In this document: piece by piece, positions 52,054-60,407 of the stretch
How the letters are laid out: the number at the start of each line of letters is the position of its first letter
Numbering within the stretch: the first letter of the stretch is position 1
Origin: an uncultured Sphingomonadaceae bacterium
GTDB lineage: Bacteria > Pseudomonadota > Alphaproteobacteria > Sphingomonadales > Sphingomonadaceae
Length of the DNA: 64,000 nucleotides
NCBI GenBank assembly: GCA_947493955.1
Contig: CANLSQ010000002.1
Coordinates: forward strand, 730,389-794,388
Direction: 5' to 3'
Notes under the pieces: model-generated
What the model was told of the DNA's origin: nothing
Database searches by the model: none
What the model saw: the letters and a program-made list of their open reading frames with translations, nothing else
Program-made: the position numbers and the translations under genes

Positions 52054-53016
52054 ATGGGCGGCATTTCATCAAATACTGACGTGGCAGATGCCGCACCCGC
52101 AATCGCGGGTAGCGCCACCCCGGCTGATCTGAATATCCAGTCCCGCAACCGGCACTTTGCCAATGCGGCGATGGAGCGTCGGCACTGGGTTGGTGGCGAC
52201 CCCTATGCGACAGCATTTTTTAACGCCTTGTCGATCACTTTTCCAAAAGGCGAGACCTTCTTCATGAAGGTTCTCAAGCAATATCGGGACGATGTACCGG
52301 AAAAACTCGCCCGGGAAATTCGTGGTTTCGTCCAGCAAGAGGCAGTCCACAGCCGCGAGCATCTGTTTTTTAACAAGCATATCGAAGAATCAGATTTTGA
52401 CATCTCACGGTTGGAGCAGACGCTTACCGATGTCATCGACAATATCGCGAGCAAGTCGCTTATCATGCAACTGGTCGCCACAACTTGCCTCGAACATCTG
52501 ACTGCAATCATGGCTGCCGAATTTATTGCCAATCCAAAGCATTTTCAGAATGCCGACGAAGAGCAACGAAAAATGTGGCTTTGGCATGCTTCTGAAGAAG
52601 TTGAGCATAAGGGTGTGGCTTACGACACCTGGCTGTATGCGACGAGAGACTGGAGCCGGGCACGGCGTTGGGCAACCAAGTCGCTATTCATGGTTCGCAT
52701 TTCCATGGGCTTCGCCAAAAACCGCACCAAAGGTGTCATGGACCTCCTGCGGCAGGACGGTATTTCCGGTCCGCGCGCGTGGTTTGGCTTCTTGCGCTAT
52801 GCGCTGGTCAGTCCCGCTCCGTTCCGCCGGACCCTGTTGCCATGGTTCCAGTTTTTCCTTCCCGGCTTCCACCCTTGGAACAAGGATGACCGCGACCTGA
52901 TCCAGCTGGCCGAAAGCGAATATGAAGCCGCAATCATGGACCAACCGGACCAGGACGATACTATTGCCACCTTGGGCAAGCGTAAGGCCGAGAAGCGTCT
53001 AAACAGGGTTGCATAA
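52054..53016 (+). CDS. Predicted metal-dependent hydrolase, PF10118 family (copy 2)
   Basis: A 320-residue paralogue of the protein at 44163-45062. The metal-binding helices are preserved: FVQQEAVHSREHLFFNKH, LEHLTAIMAAEFIANPKHF, HASEEVEHKGVAYDTWLYATRDWSR, and PWFQFFLPGFHPWNKDDRDLI at the end. It has a longer N-terminus and a basic C-terminal tail. The ribosome-binding site GGAGG is twelve bases from the ATG, longer than ideal. It is not beside a regulator gene. Its stop is five bases from the convergent GNAT gene's stop. Confidence 0.85.
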   Translation: MGGISSNTDVADAAPAIAGSATPADLNIQSRNRHFANAAMERRHWVGGDPYATAFFNALSITFPKGETFFMKVLKQYRDDVPEKLAREIRGFVQQEAVHSREHLFFNKHIEESDFDISRLEQTLTDVIDNIASKSLIMQLVATTCLEHLTAIMAAEFIANPKHFQNADEEQRKMWLWHASEEVEHKGVAYDTWLYATRDWSRARRWATKSLFMVRISMGFAKNRTKGVMDLLRQDGISGPRAWFGFLRYALVSPAPFRRTLLPWFQFFLPGFHPWNKDDRDLIQLAESEYEAAIMDQPDQDDTIATLGKRKAEKRLNRVA

Positions 53017-53021
53017 CAGCC

Positions 53022-53573
53022 TTACGCGGCGAGCGGTCGCACGACATCGCTTTCCATGTCGCCTTCCAGGGACAACTGAAATTCAACGGCTGTAACGGAA
53101 CTGTTACGCCCCTTGCTGAACCGCGGCTGTGTACGGCCGGTGCGGCGAAAACCCAGCTTCGTGAGGACATTTCCTGACGCCGGATTATCGACGAAGTGGC
53201 TTGCCACAATTTCGCGATGGCCAAGAGCCTTCGCCGTGCTGAGTGCAGCGCGTCCGGCTTCTGTGGCATAACCCAGACCCCAATGGTCGCGGCCAATCCA
53301 GTAGCCGAGCTCAACGCTACCATCGGCCATAAGGTCGATACCGCAAGTGCCGACCAGGCAGGGTGAACCCGCTGTCCGCCGATAGATCAGCCAGCGCGGG
53401 CTTTTGGGGTTTTGTGGCAGCGATAGAAAATGATCTGCATCATCGCGGCTATAAGGCCATGGTGCACTGGCCAGATTACGGACAATTGCTTCGTCATTAA
53501 TCGCTTGATACAGCGCATCCGCGTCTTCGGGCCAACCCGGTCTTAACAATAATCTTGGCGTTCTAGCAAACAT
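53022..53573 (-). CDS. GNAT family N-acetyltransferase
   Basis: A 183-residue acetyltransferase of the RimJ/RimL-like subgroup: RLLLRPGWPEDADALYQAI at the start, ELGYWIGRDHWGLGYATEAGRAAL (acetyl-CoA loop) and FVDNPASGNVLTKLGFRRTG at the end. Targets may be ribosomal-protein N-termini or small amines; sequence alone does not tell. It is convergent with copy 2 of PF10118. Confidence 0.88.
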   Translation of the reverse strand: MFARTPRLLLRPGWPEDADALYQAINDEAIVRNLASAPWPYSRDDADHFLSLPQNPKSPRWLIYRRTAGSPCLVGTCGIDLMADGSVELGYWIGRDHWGLGYATEAGRAALSTAKALGHREIVASHFVDNPASGNVLTKLGFRRTGRTQPRFSKGRNSSVTAVEFQLSLEGDMESDVVRPLAA

Positions 53574-53697
53574 CGGGACTCTCCGTTTTTTGGCTAACCT
53601 TGGCCAAAGTCAAAAAATTTAACCGCCCCTGTGTTGGTTTGACCGCCCCTTACAATGGAGCGATGACAACGCAGTGACATTTTCGACAGGGAGAGAC

Positions 53698-53727
53698 AAA
53701 AAAAGGGAGAGGGGGTGACCCTCTCCC
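53698..53727 (-). terminator. Rho-independent terminator of rplU-rpmA
   Basis: A perfect 9-bp stem (53705-53713 with 53719-53727) and five-base loop is followed, in minus-strand reading, by CCC-free seven T (plus-strand A at 53698-53704). It lies about 70 bases after the rpmA stop. Confidence 0.88.
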
Positions 53728-53797
53728 TGAAATCTGGTGGTTCTTTTTGAACCATCCGGGTCATCCCTCAAAGGACAACCCGTTATCGATTGTCCGG

Positions 53798-54067
53798 TTA
53801 TTCGGCGGCTTCCGCCATGGCATCGACTGACACATATTTGCGGCCGAGTTTGCCCTTGTGGAATTCCACTTTGCCATCAATGAGCGCAAATAGGGTGTGG
53901 TCTTTGCCCATACCGACATTGCGACCCGGATGGGTCTTGGTTCCGCGTTGGCGGATAATAATATTGCCAGCTACAACAGCTTCGCTGCCATATTTTTTGA
54001 CGCCTAAACGGCGGCCTTCTGAATCACGGCCGTTACGCGACGAACCGCCTGCTTTCTTATGTGCCAT
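53798..54067 (-). CDS. rpmA: 50S ribosomal protein L27
   Basis: An 89-residue protein starting [20 protein letters not shown], the invariant L27 N-terminus that reaches the peptidyl transferase centre, then [20 protein letters not shown] and [14 protein letters not shown] segments. It lies three bases after rplU, the standard bacterial pair. Confidence 0.98.
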   Translation of the reverse strand: MAHKKAGGSSRNGRDSEGRRLGVKKYGSEAVVAGNIIIRQRGTKTHPGRNVGMGKDHTLFALIDGKVEFHKGKLGRKYVSVDAMAEAAE

Positions 54068-54070
54068 GGT

Positions 54071-54613
54071 TTAGTCCTTCTTCTTCGCAGCCGGTTTTTT
54101 GGCAGCTGGCTTTTTCGCTGGAGCTTTTTTGGCTGCAGCCGGTTTTGCTTCTGTTTTAGCAGCGGCCTTTTTTGGCGCTGGCTTAGCAGCAGCTTTCTTT
54201 GCAGGTGCAGCCTTCTTGGCCGGTGCTGCTTTTTTAGCGGGTGCCGCTTTCTTCTCAGCAGCTGGTTTGTCTTCCGCCGGTTTTGCCGCTGCTTTTTTAG
54301 GAGCCGCTTTCTTGGCAGAACCGATAGCACTGATCTTCAGCACGGTATGCTGCTGACGATGGCCGTTTTTACGGCGATAGTTATGCCGGCGGCGTTTCTT
54401 GAAGATAATGACCTTCTCGCCTTTTTCCTGCGCAACAATTTCAGCAGCCACGGTCAGGCCTTTGACGTCTTTCATTTCACCGCCGTCACCGGCCAGCAAA
54501 ACGTCATCAAGGGTTACCGAATCACCTGCTTCACCAGCAAGTTTTTCGACTGCGATTATATCTCCTGCGGCAACACGATATTGTTTACCGCCGGTGCGCA
54601 CTATAGCGAACAT
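54071..54613 (-). CDS. rplU: 50S ribosomal protein L21 with long basic tail
   Basis: A 180-residue protein. Residues 1-100 are a normal L21 ([36 protein letters not shown]). Residues 101-180 are an added tail almost entirely of Ala, Lys and Pro (units like [12 protein letters not shown]), similar in composition to histone H1 tails and unstructured. Such tails occur on L21 of other sphingomonads to my knowledge. ATG 54613 is chosen over TTG 54631. A stem structure in the 5' leader ends 26 bases before the start. Confidence 0.95.
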   Translation of the reverse strand: MFAIVRTGGKQYRVAAGDIIAVEKLAGEAGDSVTLDDVLLAGDGGEMKDVKGLTVAAEIVAQEKGEKVIIFKKRRRHNYRRKNGHRQQHTVLKISAIGSAKKAAPKKAAAKPAEDKPAAEKKAAPAKKAAPAKKAAPAKKAAAKPAPKKAAAKTEAKPAAAKKAPAKKPAAKKPAAKKKD

Positions 54614-54639
54614 GGCATTTTTCCGTTTCAATCTTGTGG

Positions 54640-54687
54640 TTCCAGCGCATGGGCAAGGAGACGCGAGTCTCTCGGCTCACGCTGGAA
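54640..54687 (-). promoter_or_regulatory. rplU leader hairpin, candidate L21 autoregulatory element
   Basis: TTCCAGCG (54640-54647) pairs with CGCTGGAA (54680-54687) as an outer 8-bp stem; inside, GAGAC (54658-54662) pairs with GTCTC (54667-54671) around GCGA. The two-stem structure sits in the 5' leader of rplU on the minus strand, where ribosomal-protein leaders usually lie. Confidence 0.6.
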
Positions 54688-54855
54688 AGAGTGCGCAGCT
54701 ACTAGATGGGCATGGCTGTGTCAACCAGTATTGGCCGATTTTTAGGCAAGTTTCTGCTTTCAACTGGTCTGGCCTTCACGGCGGAGCAACCGCACCCTTT
54801 CATCCCCGTGCAAAGGCCATTGCAGCAGCAATCACCGCAGCCTAAAGGTGCCTCT

Positions 54856-55374
54856 ATGAAATTATCGGTGTTTTTGGTTCCGGCCCTTGGCCTGTCTTTG
54901 TCCGCCTGTGCTATGCAAGGCAGTGATTTTCCTTCCCTTGCGAAGCGACCCTATGAGGATGGCCCGGCAATAACGGACACAGCGGCGCCAACACCAGAGG
55001 TGATGGCTACATTGCCTACGGCGCTTGGAAATGCTGTCGATGCGGCGGTTCGTCAGAGCAACACCGCCCATCAGGCTTTTCTGGCTGATCTGCCGAAAGT
55101 GAAGCAAAGCGTATCGGCAGCGCGCGGGGCTGCACCATCCAGCGAATCATGGGTGGTAGCGCAGGTGCAGCTTTCCTCATTGGAAATGGATCGCAGTCCT
55201 TCGGTATCTGCGCTAGCGGATATTGATGCACTTTATATGGAGCGACTCGATCAGGAATTTTCCGGTGAAGAAAAAGGGGCTGCTGCCATCATCGGGCAGT
55301 TTCGCGAAAAAATTGAGGCGCAGGTTTCCTCCCAGCAACAGGAGATCGAAGAGCTGAAATCGAGCATGCGTTAA
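54856..55374 (+). CDS. Lipoprotein of unknown function
   Basis: A 172-residue protein from ATG 54856 (AAGGTG upstream). The signal ends in a lipobox, GLSLSACAMQ (Cys about residue 18), so it should be lipidated and processed by Lnt. The mature part is helical with a coiled-coil end (IGQFREKIEAQVSSQQQEIEELKSSMR). No family recognised. The frame before 54856 is an unlikely extension. Confidence 0.75.
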   Translation: MKLSVFLVPALGLSLSACAMQGSDFPSLAKRPYEDGPAITDTAAPTPEVMATLPTALGNAVDAAVRQSNTAHQAFLADLPKVKQSVSAARGAAPSSESWVVAQVQLSSLEMDRSPSVSALADIDALYMERLDQEFSGEEKGAAAIIGQFREKIEAQVSSQQQEIEELKSSMR

Positions 55375-55379
55375 AGGGC

Positions 55380-55937
55380 TTATTTTTGAGCGGCTTCCAC
55401 TGCCGCTTTATGGGCTTTTGCATTTTCGACATAATGCGCCACACCCATACGCATGCCTGCAATGGCCGGTTCGGGCAGATCGCGCATATATTTGGCCGGT
55501 GACCCGGCCCACAGCTGGCCCGTCGGAATTCGTTTATTGGGCGTCAGTGTAGCGCCTGCGGCAAGCATCCCGTCGCCTTCAATCACGCAGCCATCCATTA
55601 CCGTCGTGCTAAGGCCTACAAAAGCTCGATCTTCCAGCGTCGCTCCATGGAGCATGACCATATGACCGACCAGCACGTCATCCCCGATAATTGTCGGATG
55701 CCCATTGGGTGTGGCCGGTGTGGCGCTGTCGCAGTGAATGGTGGTGCCGTCCTGAATATTGCTGCGCGCGCCGATTTTAATGTAATTGACGTCCGCGCGG
55801 ATCACACAATTATACCAGATGCTCGATTCCGGACCGATTTCCACATCGCCAATGATTTTGCAGCCCGGCGCAATAAATGCCGTTTCATGAATTTTCGGCG
55901 TTTTGCCGTTAAAGGGCAGGATAAGAGGATCACTCAT
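55380..55937 (-). CDS. Gamma-carbonic anhydrase family protein
   Basis: A 185-residue left-handed beta-helix protein. Hexapeptide repeats run through most of the sequence; the metal-binding His are H68 (TTIHCDSA), H92 and H97 (LVGHMVMLHGA). Members include YrdA and gamma-carbonic anhydrases; activity is often unproven. It starts four bases inside the end of a GNAT gene and is the last gene of the hemB-GNAT-GNAT run. Confidence 0.92.
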   Translation of the reverse strand: MSDPLILPFNGKTPKIHETAFIAPGCKIIGDVEIGPESSIWYNCVIRADVNYIKIGARSNIQDGTTIHCDSATPATPNGHPTIIGDDVLVGHMVMLHGATLEDRAFVGLSTTVMDGCVIEGDGMLAAGATLTPNKRIPTGQLWAGSPAKYMRDLPEPAIAGMRMGVAHYVENAKAHKAAVEAAQK

Positions 55938-56479
55938 TTAGATGTTTCCTTACAATAGGTGACATGACGAACCAGATCGCTTTCAGGATCGACTTTCGGA
56001 TGATCGAAATCAAGTTCTGGAAAATGGTTCATATTCAGCCGTTCCATCACCGCTCTGCTGCGATGATTATGTTCGCTGGTAATGGCCCAGACCTTTTCAT
56101 CGGGGAATGTTGCCGCTGACCAGTCACAGCATTTTTGGGCGGCCTCAGTCACATAGCCTTTGCCCCATTGTGCAAAAGCCAACCGCCACCCGATTTCCAA
56201 CTTGTCACAAACGGGTGTGCCTTCACCACCCCTGATGATGCCGCACCATCCGATCAGCTCGCTTTGTGCTTTTGTTTCCAGTGCCCAGAAGCAATGGCCG
56301 TGCTGTTGCTGATAATCTTGTTGCCATGTGATGAGATCTGCAACTTGCTGGCGCGTCATGATCGGGCCCAGTGTTTTTCTCACTCTAGGGTCGCTGTTTA
56401 TTGCATGGAAAATATCAAGATCACTTTCCCGCCATTCGCGCATGACCAACCTTTCCGTTTCAAGCAGGAATTCAGCCAT
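55934..56479 (-). CDS. GNAT family N-acetyltransferase (RimJ/RimL-like, first)
   Basis: A 181-residue acetyltransferase beginning MAEFLLETERLVMREWRESD, with GWRLAFAQWGKGYVTEAAQKCCDW (acetyl-CoA loop) and NHRSRAVMERLNMNHFPELDFDHP. Start 56479 is preferred; ATG 56497 or TTG 56524 would lengthen it. Its C-terminal phrase matches its neighbour at 56550-57107 (LGMTHKPELDFHDP), so the two are tandem paralogues. Confidence 0.88.
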   Translation of the reverse strand: MAEFLLETERLVMREWRESDLDIFHAINSDPRVRKTLGPIMTRQQVADLITWQQDYQQQHGHCFWALETKAQSELIGWCGIIRGGEGTPVCDKLEIGWRLAFAQWGKGYVTEAAQKCCDWSAATFPDEKVWAITSEHNHRSRAVMERLNMNHFPELDFDHPKVDPESDLVRHVTYCKETSK

Positions 56480-56549
56480 GAAGCCTGCTTGCGGCATTTG
56501 CGCCAAGGATTGTCGAAGAGCCACTAGACGGCATTATTCAGCAGCTCCG

Positions 56550-57107
56550 TCATGTATCGGATTTCCAGTCTTTGGCTTCGATTCGGTAAACAACGGTTGG
56601 ATTCAGCTCCTCCCCATAATTGGGATCGTGAAAATCCAGTTCAGGTTTGTGAGTCATGCCCAGTCTTTTCATCAAACCTAGCGAGGGCTCATTGCCCGAA
56701 ACCGTCAACGCCACCACAAAAGGGGCTTTGTGGCGTTCAAACGCAAGGTTCATGGCGGCGGTAGCGGCTTCTCTTGCATAGCCTTGCCCCCAGACATCTT
56801 CGCGCAGCCGCCAGCCTATTTCATAAGCCCCGGTCAGTTTCGGTTGCGGCGCATTAACGCGTTTTAACCCGCAAAAACCCAATAAGGCGTCATCGGACTT
56901 GCGCTCGATAATCCAGAATGTGTGCCCGAAATCGCGGTCATAGCCCCTGATTCTCTCGACCGCTTCCAGGAATTTTTCACGGGTCTGGACGCCACCTAGC
57001 CAGCGCGTGACTTTGGGCGTGTTGAGATAGGTCATGAAAGGATCAATATCTTCATCACGCCAACCACGCAGGCGCAGCCGTTCGGTTTCCAATATAACGT
57101 CACTCAT
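56550..57107 (-). CDS. GNAT family N-acetyltransferase (RimJ/RimL-like, second)
   Basis: A 185-residue acetyltransferase: LETERLRLRGWRDEDIDPFM, GWRLREDVWGQGYAREAATAAM and SGNEPSLGLMKRLGMTHKPELDFHDP. It overlaps the end of hemB by eight bases, so it is probably translated by coupling with hemB. A role in haem synthesis is not implied by the family. Confidence 0.88.
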   Translation of the reverse strand: MSDVILETERLRLRGWRDEDIDPFMTYLNTPKVTRWLGGVQTREKFLEAVERIRGYDRDFGHTFWIIERKSDDALLGFCGLKRVNAPQPKLTGAYEIGWRLREDVWGQGYAREAATAAMNLAFERHKAPFVVALTVSGNEPSLGLMKRLGMTHKPELDFHDPNYGEELNPTVVYRIEAKDWKSDT

Positions 57108-58101
57108 GGAGCAGCCGGGCTGCGTCGGCAGCGAAATAGGTGAGGATACCAGAACAGCCGGCGCGTTTGAACGCGATCAGCTTTTCCATCATCAAGGCAT
57201 CGCGGTCACCAATGCCGGCGGCGGCCGCGGCGGCGACCAGTGCATATTCACCAGATACCTGATAGGCGAAGACCGGTACGTTAAATTCGCTTTTGGCGCG
57301 ATAGATGATGTCGAGATAGGCGAGACCGGGTTTGACCATCACACTGTCCGCGCCTTCGGCAATGTCGAGAGCGATTTCACGCATCGCCTCATCACTATTG
57401 GCGGGATCCATCTGATAGCTTTTCTTGTCACCTTTCAGGGTACCGCTAGACCCAACCGCATCCCGGAACGGTCCGTAAAAGGCACTGGCATATTTGGCGG
57501 CATAAGCCATGATCTGTACATTGTGATAGTGCGCCAGCTCCAGCGTATCGCGAATGGCACCAACCCTGCCGTCCATCATATCGGACGGTGCGATGATATC
57601 CGCACCGGCATTGGCCTGGTTCAGTGCCTGCTTGGTCAGCATGTCGAGTGTGCGATCATTCTCAACATAGCCATTGGAGTCAATCAGCCCATCCTGCCCG
57701 TGGGTAGTATAGGGATCGAGCGCGACATCTGTAAGTACGCCGATATCATCCCCCAGAGCATCTTTGATGGCTTTGGTGGCGCGGCACATGAGATTATCGA
57801 TGTTGAGCGCCTCCGTGCCGTCGTCACTCCGTTTGTCTGCCGGCGTATTCGGGAATAAAGCAACACAGGCTATTCCAAGATCGCGGGCCTCTTTGGCGCG
57901 CTCCGCAATCAAGTCCACAGACCAGCGCGACACGCCGGGGAGCGAGGTAATCGGTTCTTCGATATTTTCCCCATCCGAAATGAAGAGCGGCCAGATCAGA
58001 TCAGCCGGGGTCAGATGGTTTTCGCGAACCATTGCGCGGCTCCATGCAGAAGCGCGGGTGCGGCGCAAACGGGTTCGGGGGAAGGCAGGATTTTGGCTCA
58101 T
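57100..58101 (-). CDS. hemB: Delta-aminolevulinic acid dehydratase (porphobilinogen synthase)
   Basis: A 333-residue enzyme joining two 5-aminolevulinate to porphobilinogen in haem synthesis. The Schiff-base lysines are K203 (YAAKYASAFYGPFRDA) and K257 (MVKPGLAYLDII). The metal-site segment is DVALDPYTTHGQDG, which has Asp instead of the Cys cluster of zinc enzymes, so it should be the magnesium type. It leads a minus-strand run of hemB, two GNAT genes and a gamma-carbonic anhydrase gene. Confidence 0.97.
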   Translation of the reverse strand: MSQNPAFPRTRLRRTRASAWSRAMVRENHLTPADLIWPLFISDGENIEEPITSLPGVSRWSVDLIAERAKEARDLGIACVALFPNTPADKRSDDGTEALNIDNLMCRATKAIKDALGDDIGVLTDVALDPYTTHGQDGLIDSNGYVENDRTLDMLTKQALNQANAGADIIAPSDMMDGRVGAIRDTLELAHYHNVQIMAYAAKYASAFYGPFRDAVGSSGTLKGDKKSYQMDPANSDEAMREIALDIAEGADSVMVKPGLAYLDIIYRAKSEFNVPVFAYQVSGEYALVAAAAAAGIGDRDALMMEKLIAFKRAGCSGILTYFAADAARLLHE

Positions 58102-58269
58102 GTTGATCTAATATAGAGAGGCGGCTCCGTAGGGCAATTGAAATAGCATTGTGTACAGCTTGCAGACACCGCCCGCATCTTTTACGCTGTTGCGAAGATT
58201 TGCGGCATGCAGCCTGTCAAAACATCATTTCCACTATTCATCCAGTCTCCATTCAAGAAGGAAGATTTT

Positions 58270-58587
58270 ATGCCTGTGAGATCCCGTTTGGTTGTTCCAC
58301 TATTATTGGCTGCCACTTTCGCTTTGTCAGCCTGTGGCAGTGCGGATGATGAAAATAGCCTTGCTGGTGCTTTCAACAAAAGCTTTGATGAAAGCTGGAA
58401 TACAGAATTTGTCGCTGGATGCGTGACAGAATCCAAAAAGGCCGGTGCACCGGAATCTCAGGCAACACCTATATGTAATTGTCTGGCGGAAGAACTGGGC
58501 AAGACCCTTGACGGGATCAGCGAAAAAATGAATCCGCCCGAGGCAAAGCTGGAAGCGGCAACCGAAATTTGCCTTGGCAATTTCTGA
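58270..58587 (+). CDS. Small lipoprotein
   Basis: A 105-residue protein from ATG 58270 (AAGAAGGA upstream), with signal ending in ATFALSACGS (lipobox). The mature part has four more cysteines (AGCVTES, ICNCLAEE, EICLGN) in a spacing suited to two disulphides. No family recognised. Convergent with the M23 gene, whose stop is five bases away. Confidence 0.75.
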   Translation: MPVRSRLVVPLLLAATFALSACGSADDENSLAGAFNKSFDESWNTEFVAGCVTESKKAGAPESQATPICNCLAEELGKTLDGISEKMNPPEAKLEAATEICLGNF

Positions 58588-58591
58588 AGCT

Positions 58592-60178
58592 TTAGCTGAT
58601 CGATGCTTTGCTCAGCCGACTGATTTCCCGCTGTTTTTTCGGGCCGGTTGATGCGCTTTTCAACGTGCCAAGAGCGGCACCCGGCTCGACTTGTTGCAAA
58701 CGCTTCAACTCGCTCTTGAACTTCCTGAGTTCCTTGCCGCCCAGTTCGGCACGCTGGACGAATTTAACCGAATTGGGGTTGATCGTCCTGCCATTGCGAT
58801 AGAGCTCATAGTGCAGATGGGGGCCAGTCGACAGGCCGGTGGAGCCGATATAGCCGATAATCTGACCCTTTCGGACTTTGCGACCATTGCTAACGGCGAT
58901 CCGGCTCATATGGGCATAGCCGGAAGCAAGACCGCCGCTATGTTTGATTTTGACAAACTTGCCGTAGCCACCTTTCCGGCCAGCAAAAGTCACTCTGCCA
59001 TCGGTTACTGCATAGATCGGGGCACCATAGCCTCCGCCAAAATCAATGCCACTATGCATACGTTTATAACGCAGGATCGGATGTCGGCGCATGCCATAAC
59101 CAGAAGTTCTTCGGCCGTTTGTTGGGCGAACCAGCTGGCCACTGGATTGTCCGACGCCGGATGCTTCAAACCAGTTAGAGCGTCCGCCGCTGGTCCATTT
59201 CAGCATCTGTGCCTTGGCCTTGCCGTCGCGTTCTATGCCTGCATAAAGCAAATCACCAACCTCTATCTCTCCCGTTTCCGCACGGCGATATCCGAGGATG
59301 ATGTCAAATTCATCGGTTGAGCGTATGTCTCGCGACACCGACATTTTCTTGCCGATAACCTGAAGATATTTTTGCACCGCATCAGCCGGTGCGCCGGCCG
59401 CCCTTGCCGAGCGATACAGGCTGGACCCTACGGTTCCCTTGATCCTGAGCGGAGTGTCATCGACCATGATCGGCTTGCGATTGAGTTCCAGTTGATCGCC
59501 ATTGCGCAGGATTTCCAGATTGAGATCGAAGCGTGCCCGGAAAGCCAATTGGTCCAGCGGACGCGGTTGGTTCTTTGCTGGACGGCGGCCGAGTACTACA
59601 TCGATTTTCGTGCCGGGCTTGATCTCATCGAGACTCACTGCACCAGCAACAAGCTCATTGACTTCGCCAGCTTCGGCATTGGCCACACCGGCGCGCTGTA
59701 AAACGCGGCGGAGGCTGTCACCGCGGCCCAAAGTTGCGACCAGTTCAATGGAGGGGCGCTCGGGGCTTTGTGCGAGCGGCCGAACCGCATCGGTGGCGGC
59801 CATACGGATGCCGGTATCTGATCCGTAAGCCAGCGGAGCGATGGTTTGCGATCGGGCTTGATCGGCTCTAAAACCGGTCAGAGCAGCATTTTGATGGCCC
59901 TTGATCGGTCCAAAATCGGGTAAACAGGAAATCGCGATGCCGCAGAGCAATACCAAAGTTGCCAGACCGCGAAGCCACGTGAGGCTGCCAATATCTCTGC
60001 CAAGGTCCGGCACCCAATCGGTCTGGGCAAATCGGTCTTGCCACCGGTCCAGAACATCGTTGAAATTTTCCGGCAGGGCAAAAGGCAAGGTAAAAGAAGG
60101 CGCAGCGGGCTCTGCTGCGATAGCCGCAGCCCCATTTCCTTGATCGGCAAGCATGTCGATACTCTTGAACAAATGCAC
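58592..60178 (-). CDS. M23 family peptidoglycan endopeptidase
   Basis: A 528-residue membrane-anchored metalloprotease. One helix (GLATLVLLCGIAISC, about 70-85) follows a cytosolic start; the periplasmic part includes an OapA/LysM-like segment (LVATLGRGDSLRRVLQRAG, about 145-170) and a C-terminal LytM domain with HSGIDFGGGYGAPI (HxxxD, about 375) and HLHYELYRNG (HxH, about 453). All zinc ligands are intact, so it should cut peptide cross-links. The start is uncertain; ATG 60154 is an alternative. Relatives include MepM-like hydrolases. Confidence 0.92.
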   Translation of the reverse strand: MHLFKSIDMLADQGNGAAAIAAEPAAPSFTLPFALPENFNDVLDRWQDRFAQTDWVPDLGRDIGSLTWLRGLATLVLLCGIAISCLPDFGPIKGHQNAALTGFRADQARSQTIAPLAYGSDTGIRMAATDAVRPLAQSPERPSIELVATLGRGDSLRRVLQRAGVANAEAGEVNELVAGAVSLDEIKPGTKIDVVLGRRPAKNQPRPLDQLAFRARFDLNLEILRNGDQLELNRKPIMVDDTPLRIKGTVGSSLYRSARAAGAPADAVQKYLQVIGKKMSVSRDIRSTDEFDIILGYRRAETGEIEVGDLLYAGIERDGKAKAQMLKWTSGGRSNWFEASGVGQSSGQLVRPTNGRRTSGYGMRRHPILRYKRMHSGIDFGGGYGAPIYAVTDGRVTFAGRKGGYGKFVKIKHSGGLASGYAHMSRIAVSNGRKVRKGQIIGYIGSTGLSTGPHLHYELYRNGRTINPNSVKFVQRAELGGKELRKFKSELKRLQQVEPGAALGTLKSASTGPKKQREISRLSKASIS

Positions 60179-60407
60179 CCCTTGGCGATGCTGTTTTTTT
60201 TAAACCCAAAAAACAGATATGCATCGCAATAATATTTCTGTCTCTGTGAAGGAATAGAGTTAATGTCAAATTAAGACCGGGCTTCCATGACATGCTATGC
60301 GGTAAAACGTGTAAATTCGCGGGTATCCGGTCGAAATGCCAAGAATCTTGCCGATTTTACAAGGATTCTGCTTGCCAGTTTGATACAGATGCGGTGAGGT
60401 AAGGCAA

